From: Nonlabens spongiae
GTDB lineage: Bacteria > Bacteroidota > Bacteroidia > Flavobacteriales > Flavobacteriaceae
DNA length: 64,000 nt
Direction of reading: 5' to 3'
Assembly: GCF_002117125.1 (NCBI RefSeq)
Contig: NZ_CP019344.1
Span: 2,446,501-2,510,500, forward strand
The notes under the pieces are model-generated. The model saw only the letters and a list, made by a program, of their open reading frames with translations, searched no databases and was not told the origin of the DNA. Below are positions 26,992 to 35,780 of the stretch, piece by piece (position 1 is the first letter of the stretch; each line of letters opens with the position of its first letter). Position numbers and translations under genes: made by a program.

Positions 26992-28146
26992 ATGAGATTT
27001 CTATACATTATTGTATTTCTTGGCTTGATCGCCTGCAACGGCAAAAATGAACAACCTACAAATAGTCAGATTGATCACAAAGAGCTAACAAAGCATCCAG
27101 AAAAGGTAGCCGATTTTGCCATCGTAATACACGGCGGCGCTGGAACAATCAAGAAAGAGAACATGACGCCTGAGCTGGAAAAACAGTACAACCAGAAGCT
27201 TACCGAAGCCGTAGAAGCTGGTCACAAAATCTTGACCGATGGTGGCACTGCCATGGATGCCGTTGAAGAAAGCATCAGAATCATGGAAGACTCACCGCTT
27301 TTTAACTCAGGCAAAGGAGCCGTTTTTACTCATGATGGTGTGAATTCGCTCGACGCGAGTTTCATGGATGGTTCCACACTTAACGCTGGAGCCGTTGCAG
27401 GCGTAACCACGGTAAAAAATCCTATTTCGCTTGCACGAAAGGTCATGACCGATTCAAAACACGTTCTATTAAGCGGCTCTGGTGCTGAGGAATTTGCCGC
27501 CTCCCTAAAAGATGAGAAAATCGAGATTGTTGAGAATAAATATTTTTTCACCCAAAATAGATATGACGTTCTTCAAAGAGTGATCACTAGAGGAAAGAAG
27601 ACTCAAAAGCAAAATCTAAAACAAGTATATAACTCTGAAATCAACCCTACTCAAACTAATTTTGTTGAGAATGAATATGAAAAAACCTCTTCTGATCTAG
27701 CTTCTCAAGATCCATTCATCAAAGATTCCAAGTATGGAACCGTGGGTTGTGTCGCACTTGACAAAAACGGCAACATCGCCGCTGGAACCAGTACGGGAGG
27801 TATGACAAACAAAAAATACGGTCGTATAGGTGACTCTCCTATCATTGGAAGTGGAACTTATGCAAATAATGCTACCTGCGGAGTTTCCAGCACGGGACAT
27901 GGTGAGTATTTCATCCGCGCCCAGGTCGCCTACGACATCAGTGCACTTATGGAATATGGCGGCTTGACTTTAAAAGAAGCGACTGATGAGGTGATACAGA
28001 AAAAACTCGTAGATCTGGGCGGTACCGGCGGTATCGTTGCATTGGATCATTTGGGGAATATCTCCATGGAATTTAATACAGCAGGAATGTATCGAGCCTA
28101 TAAAACGGACAATAATGAGACTGTAATAGGTATGTATCGAAATTGA
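26992..28146 (+). CDS. Isoaspartyl peptidase / L-asparaginase, lipoprotein form
   Basis: 384 residues from the ATG at 26992, which begins a lipoprotein signal (MRFLYIIVFLGLIACNG, Cys about 15). This is an Ntn-hydrolase of plant-type asparaginase: IVIHGGAGTI near 45, then the autocleavage site GTVGCVAL with nucleophile Thr about 250, and GTSTGGMTNKKYGRIGDSP. It self-cleaves into two subunits and removes isoaspartyl residues or hydrolyses asparagine in the periplasm. The next gene starts 8 nt downstream. Confidence 0.92.
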   Translation: MRFLYIIVFLGLIACNGKNEQPTNSQIDHKELTKHPEKVADFAIVIHGGAGTIKKENMTPELEKQYNQKLTEAVEAGHKILTDGGTAMDAVEESIRIMEDSPLFNSGKGAVFTHDGVNSLDASFMDGSTLNAGAVAGVTTVKNPISLARKVMTDSKHVLLSGSGAEEFAASLKDEKIEIVENKYFFTQNRYDVLQRVITRGKKTQKQNLKQVYNSEINPTQTNFVENEYEKTSSDLASQDPFIKDSKYGTVGCVALDKNGNIAAGTSTGGMTNKKYGRIGDSPIIGSGTYANNATCGVSSTGHGEYFIRAQVAYDISALMEYGGLTLKEATDEVIQKKLVDLGGTGGIVALDHLGNISMEFNTAGMYRAYKTDNNETVIGMYRN

Positions 28147-28154
28147 TTCATAAG

Positions 28155-29216
28155 ATGAGAAAGAGACTTTCATTTCTTGTGGTACTTATTTTATCAACCC
28201 TAATCGGACTATTGATTCATTTTTGGGATTCATTTCTTTCAGATATAGAACGTATGGCATTTTGGATCTATCCAACGAACGAGGATAGAATCGGAGAGCT
28301 AATCAAATTAATTATAAGTATAGTAGGTGGCATTTTGGTAATCATTGGTTTGAAAGCTGCACTGATCCGAGCAAAAGCTAGTCAGGAAGCTATAATGGTT
28401 CAGTCAAAAAGCATCGTAAACCAGACGCATCAAATAGAATTAAGTAAAAACAACCAACTCAATGAGCAGTTCAAAAATGCGATTGAGCACTTGGGATCGA
28501 AAGAGGAGCCTATAGTTCTAGGAGGAATTTCCGAACTCTTTTTTCTCGCCAATGAAAGTCAGAAATTTCAAGCTGTAGTTTTCAACATCCTCTGTAGTAA
28601 ACTTAGGAGTGAAGCAAGTACTACTAAACACGCAGAAAATATTAACTCTACAATTGTACGTACAATCTCAGATTACGTGCTTGATGATATTTTCAAAGGC
28701 TTAACGGGTGATTTGAGCTACAGTAACTTACATTCTGTGAGTTTCGATGATAAAAACCTGGTTGGTTGGGACTTTAGTTATTCTTATATGCCCATGTTTA
28801 TTGACAAAGCAACTTTTGAAAATTGCTCATTTACGGTTGCTGATTTTGGATCAACTCGTGCTAGCGAAGTTGTTTTTAAATCTTGCATTTTGCATAAAAC
28901 TCAAATAAGGAATGCAAAGTTTAGCAAAGTTCAAATTTTGGGAAACAGTACAAATATGCTGTCAACCACTATGATTGATTCTGAGTTTGATGAGCTTATT
29001 CTTTCTGGCAACTTTTACAAAGCAAAGTTTTTGTCCTGCCAATTCAGCGACTCAAATTTCATGAATTCGGATTTCATTGATGTTAAGTTTATCGCTTCGA
29101 GTTTTAAGTCTTCAATATTTGAAAAATGTAAGCTATACAAAATAAATTTTTCTGCTTGTGGATTTGTTGATACAGTCATTTCTAGCGACGTCCAAAACTG
29201 TAAATTAAGGGCATAA
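28155..29216 (+). CDS. Membrane-anchored pentapeptide-repeat protein
   Basis: 353 residues from the ATG at 28155. Two N-terminal membrane helices (about 5-22 and 50-72) are followed by a helical stretch, then pentapeptide-like repeats with central F or L (ATFENCSFTVADFG, FSKVQIL, FLSCQFSDSNFMNSDFIDVKF). The repeats should form a right-handed quadrilateral beta-helix. This type with two helices is common as a membrane-associated protein of unknown role. The base composition is visibly more AT-rich than in neighbours. Confidence 0.7.
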   Translation: MRKRLSFLVVLILSTLIGLLIHFWDSFLSDIERMAFWIYPTNEDRIGELIKLIISIVGGILVIIGLKAALIRAKASQEAIMVQSKSIVNQTHQIELSKNNQLNEQFKNAIEHLGSKEEPIVLGGISELFFLANESQKFQAVVFNILCSKLRSEASTTKHAENINSTIVRTISDYVLDDIFKGLTGDLSYSNLHSVSFDDKNLVGWDFSYSYMPMFIDKATFENCSFTVADFGSTRASEVVFKSCILHKTQIRNAKFSKVQILGNSTNMLSTTMIDSEFDELILSGNFYKAKFLSCQFSDSNFMNSDFIDVKFIASSFKSSIFEKCKLYKINFSACGFVDTVISSDVQNCKLRA

Positions 29217-29236
29217 AAAATTCTTATAAATGGTAT

Positions 29237-29431
29237 GTGTTAAATCTAGAAGAGCAAATCGCTAATTCCAAAAACTCCAAAAACGAGTTAAAGGGATTTA
29301 CTCATGTTAATGGAGACTATTTTGACAACGAAGAAGGAATGTTTGATGCCGAAGATGCTGCGTATGTTCGACAAGTTTACAAAATTGCTCTAGAAGAATA
29401 TGAAGAATTAATTTATAGAGATAGAAAATGA
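29237..29431 (+). CDS. Small acidic protein coupled to exonuclease III
   Basis: 64 residues, GTG start, no membrane segment, acidic (DNEEGMFDAEDAAYVRQ). It overlaps the start of the exonuclease gene by 4 nt (ATGA), which supports translation. I recognise no family. It may be a small partner or simply an upstream cistron. Confidence 0.55.
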   Translation: MLNLEEQIANSKNSKNELKGFTHVNGDYFDNEEGMFDAEDAAYVRQVYKIALEEYEELIYRDRK

Positions 29432-30189
29432 AGATTATATCCTATAATGTAAACGGCATACGTGCCGCGATGAAAAAAGACTTGATCGGTTGGTTAAAAT
29501 CTGCTGATCCTGATGTTTTATGCCTGCAAGAGATTAAAGCTATGGAGGAGCAGGTGGATAAGGACGCTTTCGCGAAAGCGGGATATTCATACCAGTACTA
29601 CTACCCAGCACAGAAAAAAGGCTATTCTGGCACCGCGATCCTTGCCAAAACCGAACCCGATCACGTAGAATACGGTACGGGAATCCACCTTATGGACAGC
29701 GAGGGCAGAAATATACGCGCCGATTATGGTGACCTATCCATCATGTCCATGTACCTACCCAGTGGTACCAACGATGCGCGCCTGTCCTTGAAGTTTGAGT
29801 ACATGGAATTGTTTCTACAATATTCTAAAGAATTGCGGGTACAACGACCTAATCTTCTTGTTTGTGGTGACTATAATATTTGTCACAAGGCCATCGACAT
29901 TCACGATCCCGTACGTCTTAAAAATACCTCAGGATTCTTGCCAGAAGAGCGCGAGTGGATGGATCGTCTAGTCGCTAGTGGTTTTGTGGACACCTTCAGA
30001 ATGTTTAACGATCAGCCTGACCAGTACAGCTGGTGGAGTTATCGTGGCGGCTCGCGTGCAAGGAATAAAGGCTGGAGACTCGATTACCATATGGTGAACG
30101 ACACGCTTAAAGACCGCGTTAAAAGATCAGTCATTTTAAGCGAAGCAGTTCACAGCGACCACTGTCCCGTGCTGGTGGAGATCGATTGA
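29428..30189 (+). CDS. xth: Exodeoxyribonuclease III / AP endonuclease
   Basis: 253 residues, the usual size for the ExoA branch. Active-site motifs are SYNVNGIRAA, LCLQEIKA (catalytic Glu about 34), CGDYNICH (Asp, Asn), and HSDHCPV (Asp-His). It repairs abasic sites and trims 3' ends in DNA. A palindrome copy encodes AFAKA in DAFAKAGYSYQY; homologues have a similar short helix there. It overlaps the small acidic gene by 4 nt. Confidence 0.95.
   Translation: MKIISYNVNGIRAAMKKDLIGWLKSADPDVLCLQEIKAMEEQVDKDAFAKAGYSYQYYYPAQKKGYSGTAILAKTEPDHVEYGTGIHLMDSEGRNIRADYGDLSIMSMYLPSGTNDARLSLKFEYMELFLQYSKELRVQRPNLLVCGDYNICHKAIDIHDPVRLKNTSGFLPEEREWMDRLVASGFVDTFRMFNDQPDQYSWWSYRGGSRARNKGWRLDYHMVNDTLKDRVKRSVILSEAVHSDHCPVLVEID
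29565..29580. repeat. CGCTTTCGCGAAAGCG palindrome, copy 10 (in gene)
   Basis: Perfect copy in the exonuclease III gene, read as AFAKA. Confidence 0.9.
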
Positions 30190-30313
30190 AATTCACGAAA
30201 AGAACTTGAAACTACCCTTGCGCTGGAAGGGACTGGGTTATGAGAAGTTTCAAAACGTTCTCGACTATCGCTATAACTGACATTTCTTGAACAGGTTTCT
30301 CGTAATTAAATCT

Positions 30314-30346
30314 AGACCTCCGAGGTTTTAAAAACCTATGAGGTCT
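30314..30346. repeat. AGACCTCCGAGG hairpin, copy 3
   Basis: Arms AGACCTCCGAGGTTTT and AAAACCTATGAGGTCT with two mismatches, between xth and truB. Same family as 8229 and 15160. Confidence 0.7.
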
Positions 30347-30435
30347 TATACCACCTGCTGGTCTAAAACTTGTCTCTGACGAGCACAAGATTTAGGAGGA
30401 GAATGTATTCACTAAACTCTCATAGAATTAAATAG

Positions 30436-30470
30436 CTCCTCTTTCTACTTGAGAGGGGCTGATGGAGAGG
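30436..30470. repeat. CTCCTC...GAGAGG element overlapping the truB 3' end
   Basis: Degenerate dyad (CCTCTTT / GAGAGG) followed by GATGGAGAGG, resembling the element at 55331. It supplies the last codons and stop of truB. Confidence 0.4.
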
Positions 30471-31152
30471 TTAACATCGCCTCAAACTCCTCAATTCCCA
30501 TTGCATTCTCAACTCGATAGCTTCCTATGGCGGTGCGTCGCAAAGCGCTAAGGTGACCGCCGCTGTTGACCGCTTTCCCAAAATCATTTGCCAGCGATCT
30601 GATGTAAGTTCCTTTACTGCAATTAACTTTGAAATCAACCTTTGGTAAATCGATGTTGGTTAGTTCAAAATCATGGATAGTTACTGTGCGCGCTTTGATT
30701 TCGGTCGTCTCACCGGCACGAGCAATGTCGTAGAGTCTTTTGCCGTCTTTTTTAATGGCTGAGAAGATAGGCGGCTTTTGCGGGATTTCACCAGTAAATT
30801 GCTCGGTTGAATTTTTCAAAAGCTCTTCAGTAATGTGATCTACGGGATAAGTCTGGTCGACTTCAGTTTCTAGATCGTAACTGGGAGTCGTAGCTCCGAG
30901 AGTGATGGTTCCTGTGTATTCTTTTTCTTGAGCTTGATAGGTGTTGATGTTTTTAGTTTCCTTACCGGTACAAATAATGAGCAATCCGCTTGCCAGTGGA
31001 TCCAACGTGCCCGCGTGACCCACTTTAATTTTTTTGATATTGAACTGTTTACGGATCAGCCAGCGCACTTTATTGACTACCTGAAAAGAAGTCCAGTTCA
31101 GAGGTTTATCGATCAGTAAGACTTGACCGTCGAGGTAGTGGTTATTAGTCAT
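30445..31152 (-). CDS. truB: tRNA pseudouridine-55 synthase
   Basis: 235 residues from the ATG at 31152; an upstream in-frame start at 31179 lies inside hepT. Motifs are GQVLLIDKPLNWTSF, VGHAGTLDPLASGLL with catalytic Asp, the YTGTITLG strand, RLYDIARAG, and CSKGTYIRSLA. It modifies U55 in tRNAs. It overlaps the hepT stop by 8 nt, so it is now in a unit with the toxin-antitoxin pair. The last residues come from a repeat element. Confidence 0.95.
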   Translation of the reverse strand: MTNNHYLDGQVLLIDKPLNWTSFQVVNKVRWLIRKQFNIKKIKVGHAGTLDPLASGLLIICTGKETKNINTYQAQEKEYTGTITLGATTPSYDLETEVDQTYPVDHITEELLKNSTEQFTGEIPQKPPIFSAIKKDGKRLYDIARAGETTEIKARTVTIHDFELTNIDLPKVDFKVNCSKGTYIRSLANDFGKAVNSGGHLSALRRTAIGSYRVENAMGIEEFEAMLTSPSAPLK

Positions 31153-31480
31153 CAAGAATTTTCTTGAGTTGGACTTCAAGATTGGGAATTATCTCTGTCA
31201 CCATATTCCAAACAGAAAGCGCATTAACACCCTCATATTGATGTGCTACATAATTGCGCATATCCTTAGCGTCGCGATAAGGAATCTCATCATGCTTGTT
31301 TTTGAACTCAGGTGATATGCCTCCAAGTTTTTCGCCCAAATTGCCAAAGTGCATCAAAACAGCATCGATAATAACATCTTGGTTAGAAAACTCCTCATAA
31401 TTTAATCCTGCCGTATACTTTTTGATCTTTTTAATCGACGCGACCGCGCTCTCTAATTTATGCAGATCTTTTGACATCAC
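31145..31480 (-). CDS. hepT: HepT-type HEPN RNase toxin
   Basis: 111 residues, all helical. The HEPN active-site motif R-x4-H-x-Y is complete: RNYVAHQY (Arg75, His80, Tyr82). In studied HepT/MntA pairs the toxin cleaves RNA and is silenced by AMP transfer onto the motif tyrosine by MntA. It overlaps mntA by 23 nt and truB by 8 nt. Unlike the ParE gene in this window, it looks intact. Confidence 0.85.
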   Translation of the reverse strand: MMSKDLHKLESAVASIKKIKKYTAGLNYEEFSNQDVIIDAVLMHFGNLGEKLGGISPEFKNKHDEIPYRDAKDMRNYVAHQYEGVNALSVWNMVTEIIPNLEVQLKKILDD

Positions 31481-31757
31481 TATATATTTTAATCAAATCA
31501 GGGTGAATGGAATTCATAAATTTTGAGGAGGCTGCACCTGTATCGACGAGGTCGACTTTAATACCGATTAAAGATTCTAGTTTCCTGATTGCTCGCACAA
31601 TCTCAAAAAAATTAACCGCATCGTGATAATCGATCAAGATATCAATATCACTTTCAGGATGTTCCTCACCACGCGCATAGGAACCAAATATGGCGATCTC
31701 CTTTGGGTTTAGTTCCTTCAGCGTTTCAATAATTGCAAGTTTGAGTTCTGGTGACAT
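31458..31757 (-). CDS. mntA: MntA-type nucleotidyltransferase antitoxin
   Basis: 99 residues of minimal nucleotidyltransferase. The GSx10DxD motif is complete: FGSYARG (Gly25, Ser26) and SDIDILID (Asp37, Asp39). It would transfer AMP to the HepT tyrosine. It is the first gene of the mntA-hepT-truB unit, with a 23-nt overlap to hepT. Confidence 0.85.
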   Translation of the reverse strand: MSPELKLAIIETLKELNPKEIAIFGSYARGEEHPESDIDILIDYHDAVNFFEIVRAIRKLESLIGIKVDLVDTGAASSKFMNSIHPDLIKIYSDVKRSA

Positions 31758-31806
31758 ATTTCAAAGATAGGAATTTGCTTTGTTCTGGTTGAGCTTTTAG
31801 TTATTG

Positions 31807-31822
31807 CGCTTTCGCGAAAGCG
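31807..31822. repeat. CGCTTTCGCGAAAGCG palindrome, copy 11
   Basis: Perfect copy between divergent mntA and the propeller protein gene. Confidence 0.9.
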
Positions 31823-31903
31823 AAACTATATCTAGGCAAACACAATTACTAGGTCCCATTAATTTTTCCCTACCGTATCTTTAAGCCTGCAAAGAAATTC
31901 TAC

Positions 31904-34786
31904 ATGAAACGTATTTTACTATCTACCTCTTTTTTGATCTCATTTATTGCTTTTGCTCAAGTCCCGCCAGCGACACCTGCACAAGACGTGCTAGACGGCT
32001 TGGATAAAATTGAGCAAATGAAAAAAGAGTCTCTGGTAAAGAATCTCGAGTTTATAAACATAGGCCCTACCATCATGTCGGGTAGAGTAGTGGATCTGGA
32101 TGTGAATCCGCAAAATTCAGCGGAGTTTCTAGTCGCTTATGCCAGTGGCGGACTATTCCATACTACAAATAATGGAACCAGCTTTGAACCGCTTATGGAT
32201 AATGCGGGTACGGTTAATCTGGGCGATATCGCCGTAGACTGGAACTCTAAAACCATCTGGGCGGGAACCGGAGAAAATAATAGTAGTCGCAGCAGTTATG
32301 CTGGAATAGGCCTACTCAAATCCACCGATTGGGGAAAATCCTGGAGCGCGCCCATGCTTCCTGAATCGCATCATATAGGCCGCATTTTAATCAATCCAAA
32401 CAATATTGATCATGTCGTAGTTGCAGTAACAGGGCCTCTTTATTCAAAAAATGAGAATCGTGGTATTTACATTACAAAAGATGGCGGTAAGACATGGAAC
32501 AAAACACTTTTTGCAACAGACATGGCTGGTTTCATTGATCTAGTTCAAGTTCCAGGCGATTTTAATACGCTTTTTGCCGCGAGCTGGGAAAAGGACCGTA
32601 AGGCCTGGAATTTTGATGGTGATGGAACCGCCAGTGCCATCTATAAAAGTACTGATGCTGGAGAGACCTGGAACAAGATCAGTACGGAGCAGAGTGGATT
32701 CCCTACGGGAACTGGTGTGGGGCGCATAGGTCTTGCTGCCTATGATGCCAATACCATTTATGCGATTCATGATTCACAATTTCGTAGAGACGCTTCGACT
32801 CCGCTCAGCGACCGTAAAGAAAAGGAGGCTGAGCGGAGCCGAAGCCTAAAGAAAGACGACTTCCAAGGCATGACCATGGATGCGTTTTTGAAACTGGATG
32901 ATAAAACACTCAACGCCTTTTTGAAAGAAAATGGGTTCCAAGAAAAATACCGCGCCCAAAACGTCAAAAACATGGTGCGCAGCGGTGCCGCAAAACCAGC
33001 CGATCTCGCAAAATATCTAGAAGATGCAAATACCCAGCTGTTTGACACACCCGTAAAAGGAGCTGAGCTCTACCGCTCTGATGATGGAGGAAAGACCTGG
33101 AAAAAGACTCATGAGGGACAGATCGACGATCTGTTTTACAGCTACGGTTATTATTTTGCTCAGGTACGCGTAGATCCTAGCGACAAAGACCACATTTATG
33201 TAATGGGTGTACCAATCGTAAAATCTGATGATGGTGGTAAGACGTGGGAAAGCATCTCAAAAGAAAATGTTCATGCCGACCATCATGCGCTATGGGTGGA
33301 TCCTAATATGCGTGGTCACTTAATCAATGGGAATGACGGTGGTGTGAACATCACTTATGACGATGGAGAAACCTGGATCAAAAACAATTCCACCAGCGTG
33401 GGGCAGTTTTATGCCATTAATTATGACCATGAGAAGCCTTATAATGTTTATGGTGGACTTCAGGATAATGGAGTTTGGGTAGGAGCACACACATCACGCA
33501 ATGATCGAGGCTGGATGCAGAATGGTGGCTATCCCTGGGAATTTATCATGGGTGGCGATGGTATGCAGATCCAGATCGATTCCAGAAATTCAGATATCGT
33601 CTACACAGGATTCCAATTTGGAAATTATTACAGAATCAACCGTGAAACCGGCGATCGCATTTATATCCAGCCAAAACACGAATTGGGTGAAGCTCCCTAC
33701 CGCTTTAACTGGCAAACACCTATCTTGTTGAGTCCGCACAATCAAGATATTTTGTATATAGGAGGAAATAAACTGCACCGATCGCTCAACCAAGGTGATG
33801 ACTGGACGGCGATCTCTCCAGATTTGACACAAGGCGGGAAAAAAGGTAATGTCGCTTACGGCACATTGACAGCCATAAGCGAGTCGCCTTTTCAATTTGG
33901 AATGATTTACACAGGATCAGATGATGGACTCGTTCAACTTACCCAAGATGGCGGTGCAAGTTGGAATAAACTTAAAGGAAACTGGCCTGCAAATCTATGG
34001 GTGAGCCGAGTGGTGGCTTCAGCGCATGAAAAAGGGACTGTTTACGTTACATTTAACGGTTACCGCTGGGATGATTTTACTCCTTATATATATAGGAGTA
34101 CAGATTACGGGAAGACTTGGAAGAATATAGGAGCCAACCTACCCGCTAGTCCGGTAAACGTTATTGTCGAGCATCCTAAAAACAAAAACGTTCTTTTTGT
34201 AGGAACTGATAATGCTTCTTACGTCTCGATGGATCAGGGTATAAGTTGGGAAATTCTCGACGGTGACATGCCCCCAGTTGCGGTACACGACATGAAGATT
34301 CAGCCAGAGGCCAATGATCTCTTGGTGGGAACGCACGGTCGCTCTATTTATTTGGCAAATCTTGATGCGATCGATTTATTTGAAGGCGTAAAAGCTGATC
34401 AATTTATGAGTGCTGAGAATTTCGCTTTCGCGAAAGCGGGAAAAATAAGAGCCTCGTCCAGCTACGGTAGCAAACGCACCTGGAGCAAAAATTATTACGA
34501 GCCGAGCGTGGAGGTTACCTTCTATAGCCCTAATGCAGGAACCATAACTATGGAAATACTTAATGAGGATGGAAAAGCTCTCAAAACCGAAAAGATTGAA
34601 GCCGATAAGGGCTTGAACTTTTATAAGTATAACGCTACGGTTGATGAATCAAATCTGAAACGTTTTGATAAAGACAGCAGACCAGAGGAAGCTCAAAATG
34701 GCAAATATTATTTACCCAAAGGCGAGTACACCATCAAGTTAAGTATGGGAAAAATGAGTAAAAGTCAAGAGCTGGTGGTTGAGTAG
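31904..34786 (+). CDS. Secreted VPS10/sialidase-type beta-propeller protein
   Basis: 960 residues with a signal peptide (LLSTSFLISFIAFAQ). Many BNR/Asp-box-like repeats (KSTDWGKSW, TKDGGKTWNK, KSTDAGETWNK, RSDDGGKTWKK, KSDDGGKTWE, RSTDYGKTWKN) are typical of VPS10-domain or glycosyl-hydrolase-like propellers. The C-terminal 150 residues are beta-rich. It is probably a periplasmic or surface protein that binds or degrades peptides or glycans. Residues about 297-314 come from an inserted inverted-repeat element, and a palindrome copy encodes AFAKA near 842. Confidence 0.82.
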   Translation: MKRILLSTSFLISFIAFAQVPPATPAQDVLDGLDKIEQMKKESLVKNLEFINIGPTIMSGRVVDLDVNPQNSAEFLVAYASGGLFHTTNNGTSFEPLMDNAGTVNLGDIAVDWNSKTIWAGTGENNSSRSSYAGIGLLKSTDWGKSWSAPMLPESHHIGRILINPNNIDHVVVAVTGPLYSKNENRGIYITKDGGKTWNKTLFATDMAGFIDLVQVPGDFNTLFAASWEKDRKAWNFDGDGTASAIYKSTDAGETWNKISTEQSGFPTGTGVGRIGLAAYDANTIYAIHDSQFRRDASTPLSDRKEKEAERSRSLKKDDFQGMTMDAFLKLDDKTLNAFLKENGFQEKYRAQNVKNMVRSGAAKPADLAKYLEDANTQLFDTPVKGAELYRSDDGGKTWKKTHEGQIDDLFYSYGYYFAQVRVDPSDKDHIYVMGVPIVKSDDGGKTWESISKENVHADHHALWVDPNMRGHLINGNDGGVNITYDDGETWIKNNSTSVGQFYAINYDHEKPYNVYGGLQDNGVWVGAHTSRNDRGWMQNGGYPWEFIMGGDGMQIQIDSRNSDIVYTGFQFGNYYRINRETGDRIYIQPKHELGEAPYRFNWQTPILLSPHNQDILYIGGNKLHRSLNQGDDWTAISPDLTQGGKKGNVAYGTLTAISESPFQFGMIYTGSDDGLVQLTQDGGASWNKLKGNWPANLWVSRVVASAHEKGTVYVTFNGYRWDDFTPYIYRSTDYGKTWKNIGANLPASPVNVIVEHPKNKNVLFVGTDNASYVSMDQGISWEILDGDMPPVAVHDMKIQPEANDLLVGTHGRSIYLANLDAIDLFEGVKADQFMSAENFAFAKAGKIRASSSYGSKRTWSKNYYEPSVEVTFYSPNAGTITMEILNEDGKALKTEKIEADKGLNFYKYNATVDESNLKRFDKDSRPEEAQNGKYYLPKGEYTIKLSMGKMSKSQELVVE
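32792..32845. repeat. GCTTCGACTCCGCTCAGC inverted-repeat element inside a gene
   Basis: Arms GCTTCGACTCCGCTCAGC (32792-32809) and GCTGAGCGGAGCCGAAGC (32828-32845) match in 17 of 18 positions. It encodes a charged insert (STPLSDRKEKEAERSRS) that breaks the propeller pattern but keeps the frame. Confidence 0.8.
34423..34438. repeat. CGCTTTCGCGAAAGCG palindrome, copy 12 (in gene)
   Basis: Perfect copy in the propeller gene, read as AFAKA (FAFAKAGK). Confidence 0.9.
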
Positions 34787-34802
34787 GTTTCTAAAACCAG
34801 CT

Positions 34803-35690
34803 TTATTGCTCCTCAATCACAAAAAAACCATCGTTGCCCTGACCTTGATAGAGCGGCATGAATATGCGAGCGTCCCAAATGCTTTTGACGTCTTCTCCAT
34901 TATTGTGGGCAAGCAGTTCGCCTTTTGAAATTTTTTGAAAGTTTTCAAATCCAGGTATCATTTTAAAATCATCATCTGATTGGATCTCGTGTCGATGGAT
35001 GATCTCAAAGGTTTTTTGGTTAGGAGGGTCGTTTTCAAGACTTTCAATACAATCTGGATAGGTCGCTATTTCTGTAAGATCGAGGTCGCAGGCATTTTTT
35101 AATATTAGCCAGATCATACTCTCATGATGACGCTTTGAATCCGGGTGGTCGTGTTGTCCTGCCTCAAAAGTGAAACCGGTCAGGCCTCGATCGGTAAAAT
35201 AGTGATCGATGCTACCGTTTACCATATCGCTGAAACCACGCACAATGTAAGTGGGAAACTTATGAGCCCAGGGGTCATTATCACCCTTAACTTGAACGCT
35301 TATGTAGGGAACGCTTTGCGATGAAGTGGTGTGACAGTCAAGAAAGTAAGCTTCTTTGCCATTGTGGTTTTCCAGCTCTTTGTCTAGAATTTCAATAATT
35401 TCCATCATTTCAGTTTCCTCTCGCGTCTCGTGAAAGGTTTTTTCAATCTTCTCTTTTGTCCACGTGCGATTCAGATCCTCATCAATAAAGCGTCTGTCAT
35501 TTGCCAGTGCGTTGAGATTACCGCGCAAACCGACTAATGTTCCTTTTATCTTTGGTTTAGCAGTTTGCAACTGAGTAAAAACTTCTTCCAGCGCCTGAAC
35601 ACCGCTAGGTTCATTACCGTGAACGGCAGCTGTTATAAAAACGAGTGGCCCAGCATCACCGCTGGTGTATTTGTTTATGATTCTTTCCAT
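34803..35690 (-). CDS. AstE/aspartoacylase-family M14 zinc hydrolase
   Basis: 295 residues. The zinc site shows as AAVHGNEPSG (His and Glu) and YFLDCHTTSSQ (His), with GFTFEAGQHD as the likely catalytic Glu region. Relatives are succinylglutamate desuccinylase and aspartoacylase, which cleave amide bonds of acidic amino acids. It follows the ATP-grasp gene by 90 nt on the same strand. With the QEGLA-motif peptidase gene this forms a ligase/peptidase cluster, so a peptide or amino-acid conjugate is a likelier substrate than succinylglutamate. Confidence 0.82.
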   Translation of the reverse strand: MERIINKYTSGDAGPLVFITAAVHGNEPSGVQALEEVFTQLQTAKPKIKGTLVGLRGNLNALANDRRFIDEDLNRTWTKEKIEKTFHETREETEMMEIIEILDKELENHNGKEAYFLDCHTTSSQSVPYISVQVKGDNDPWAHKFPTYIVRGFSDMVNGSIDHYFTDRGLTGFTFEAGQHDHPDSKRHHESMIWLILKNACDLDLTEIATYPDCIESLENDPPNQKTFEIIHRHEIQSDDDFKMIPGFENFQKISKGELLAHNNGEDVKSIWDARIFMPLYQGQGNDGFFVIEEQ

Positions 35691-35780
35691 TAATTTGTTT
35701 GAATGATTTGTTTTGAAGATTTTTTGCTTACCCTTCGACGCCGCTCTCAGACCGCCGCATAGTGACCACGCAAAAGCGAA

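Noticed and set aside
35731..35780. A third full copy of the GCTTCGACTCC element between AstE-like and ATP-grasp genes
   Set aside because: Only a worn fragment (CCTTCGACGCCGCTCTCAG) remains and the second arm is unclear, so it is not listed as a feature.
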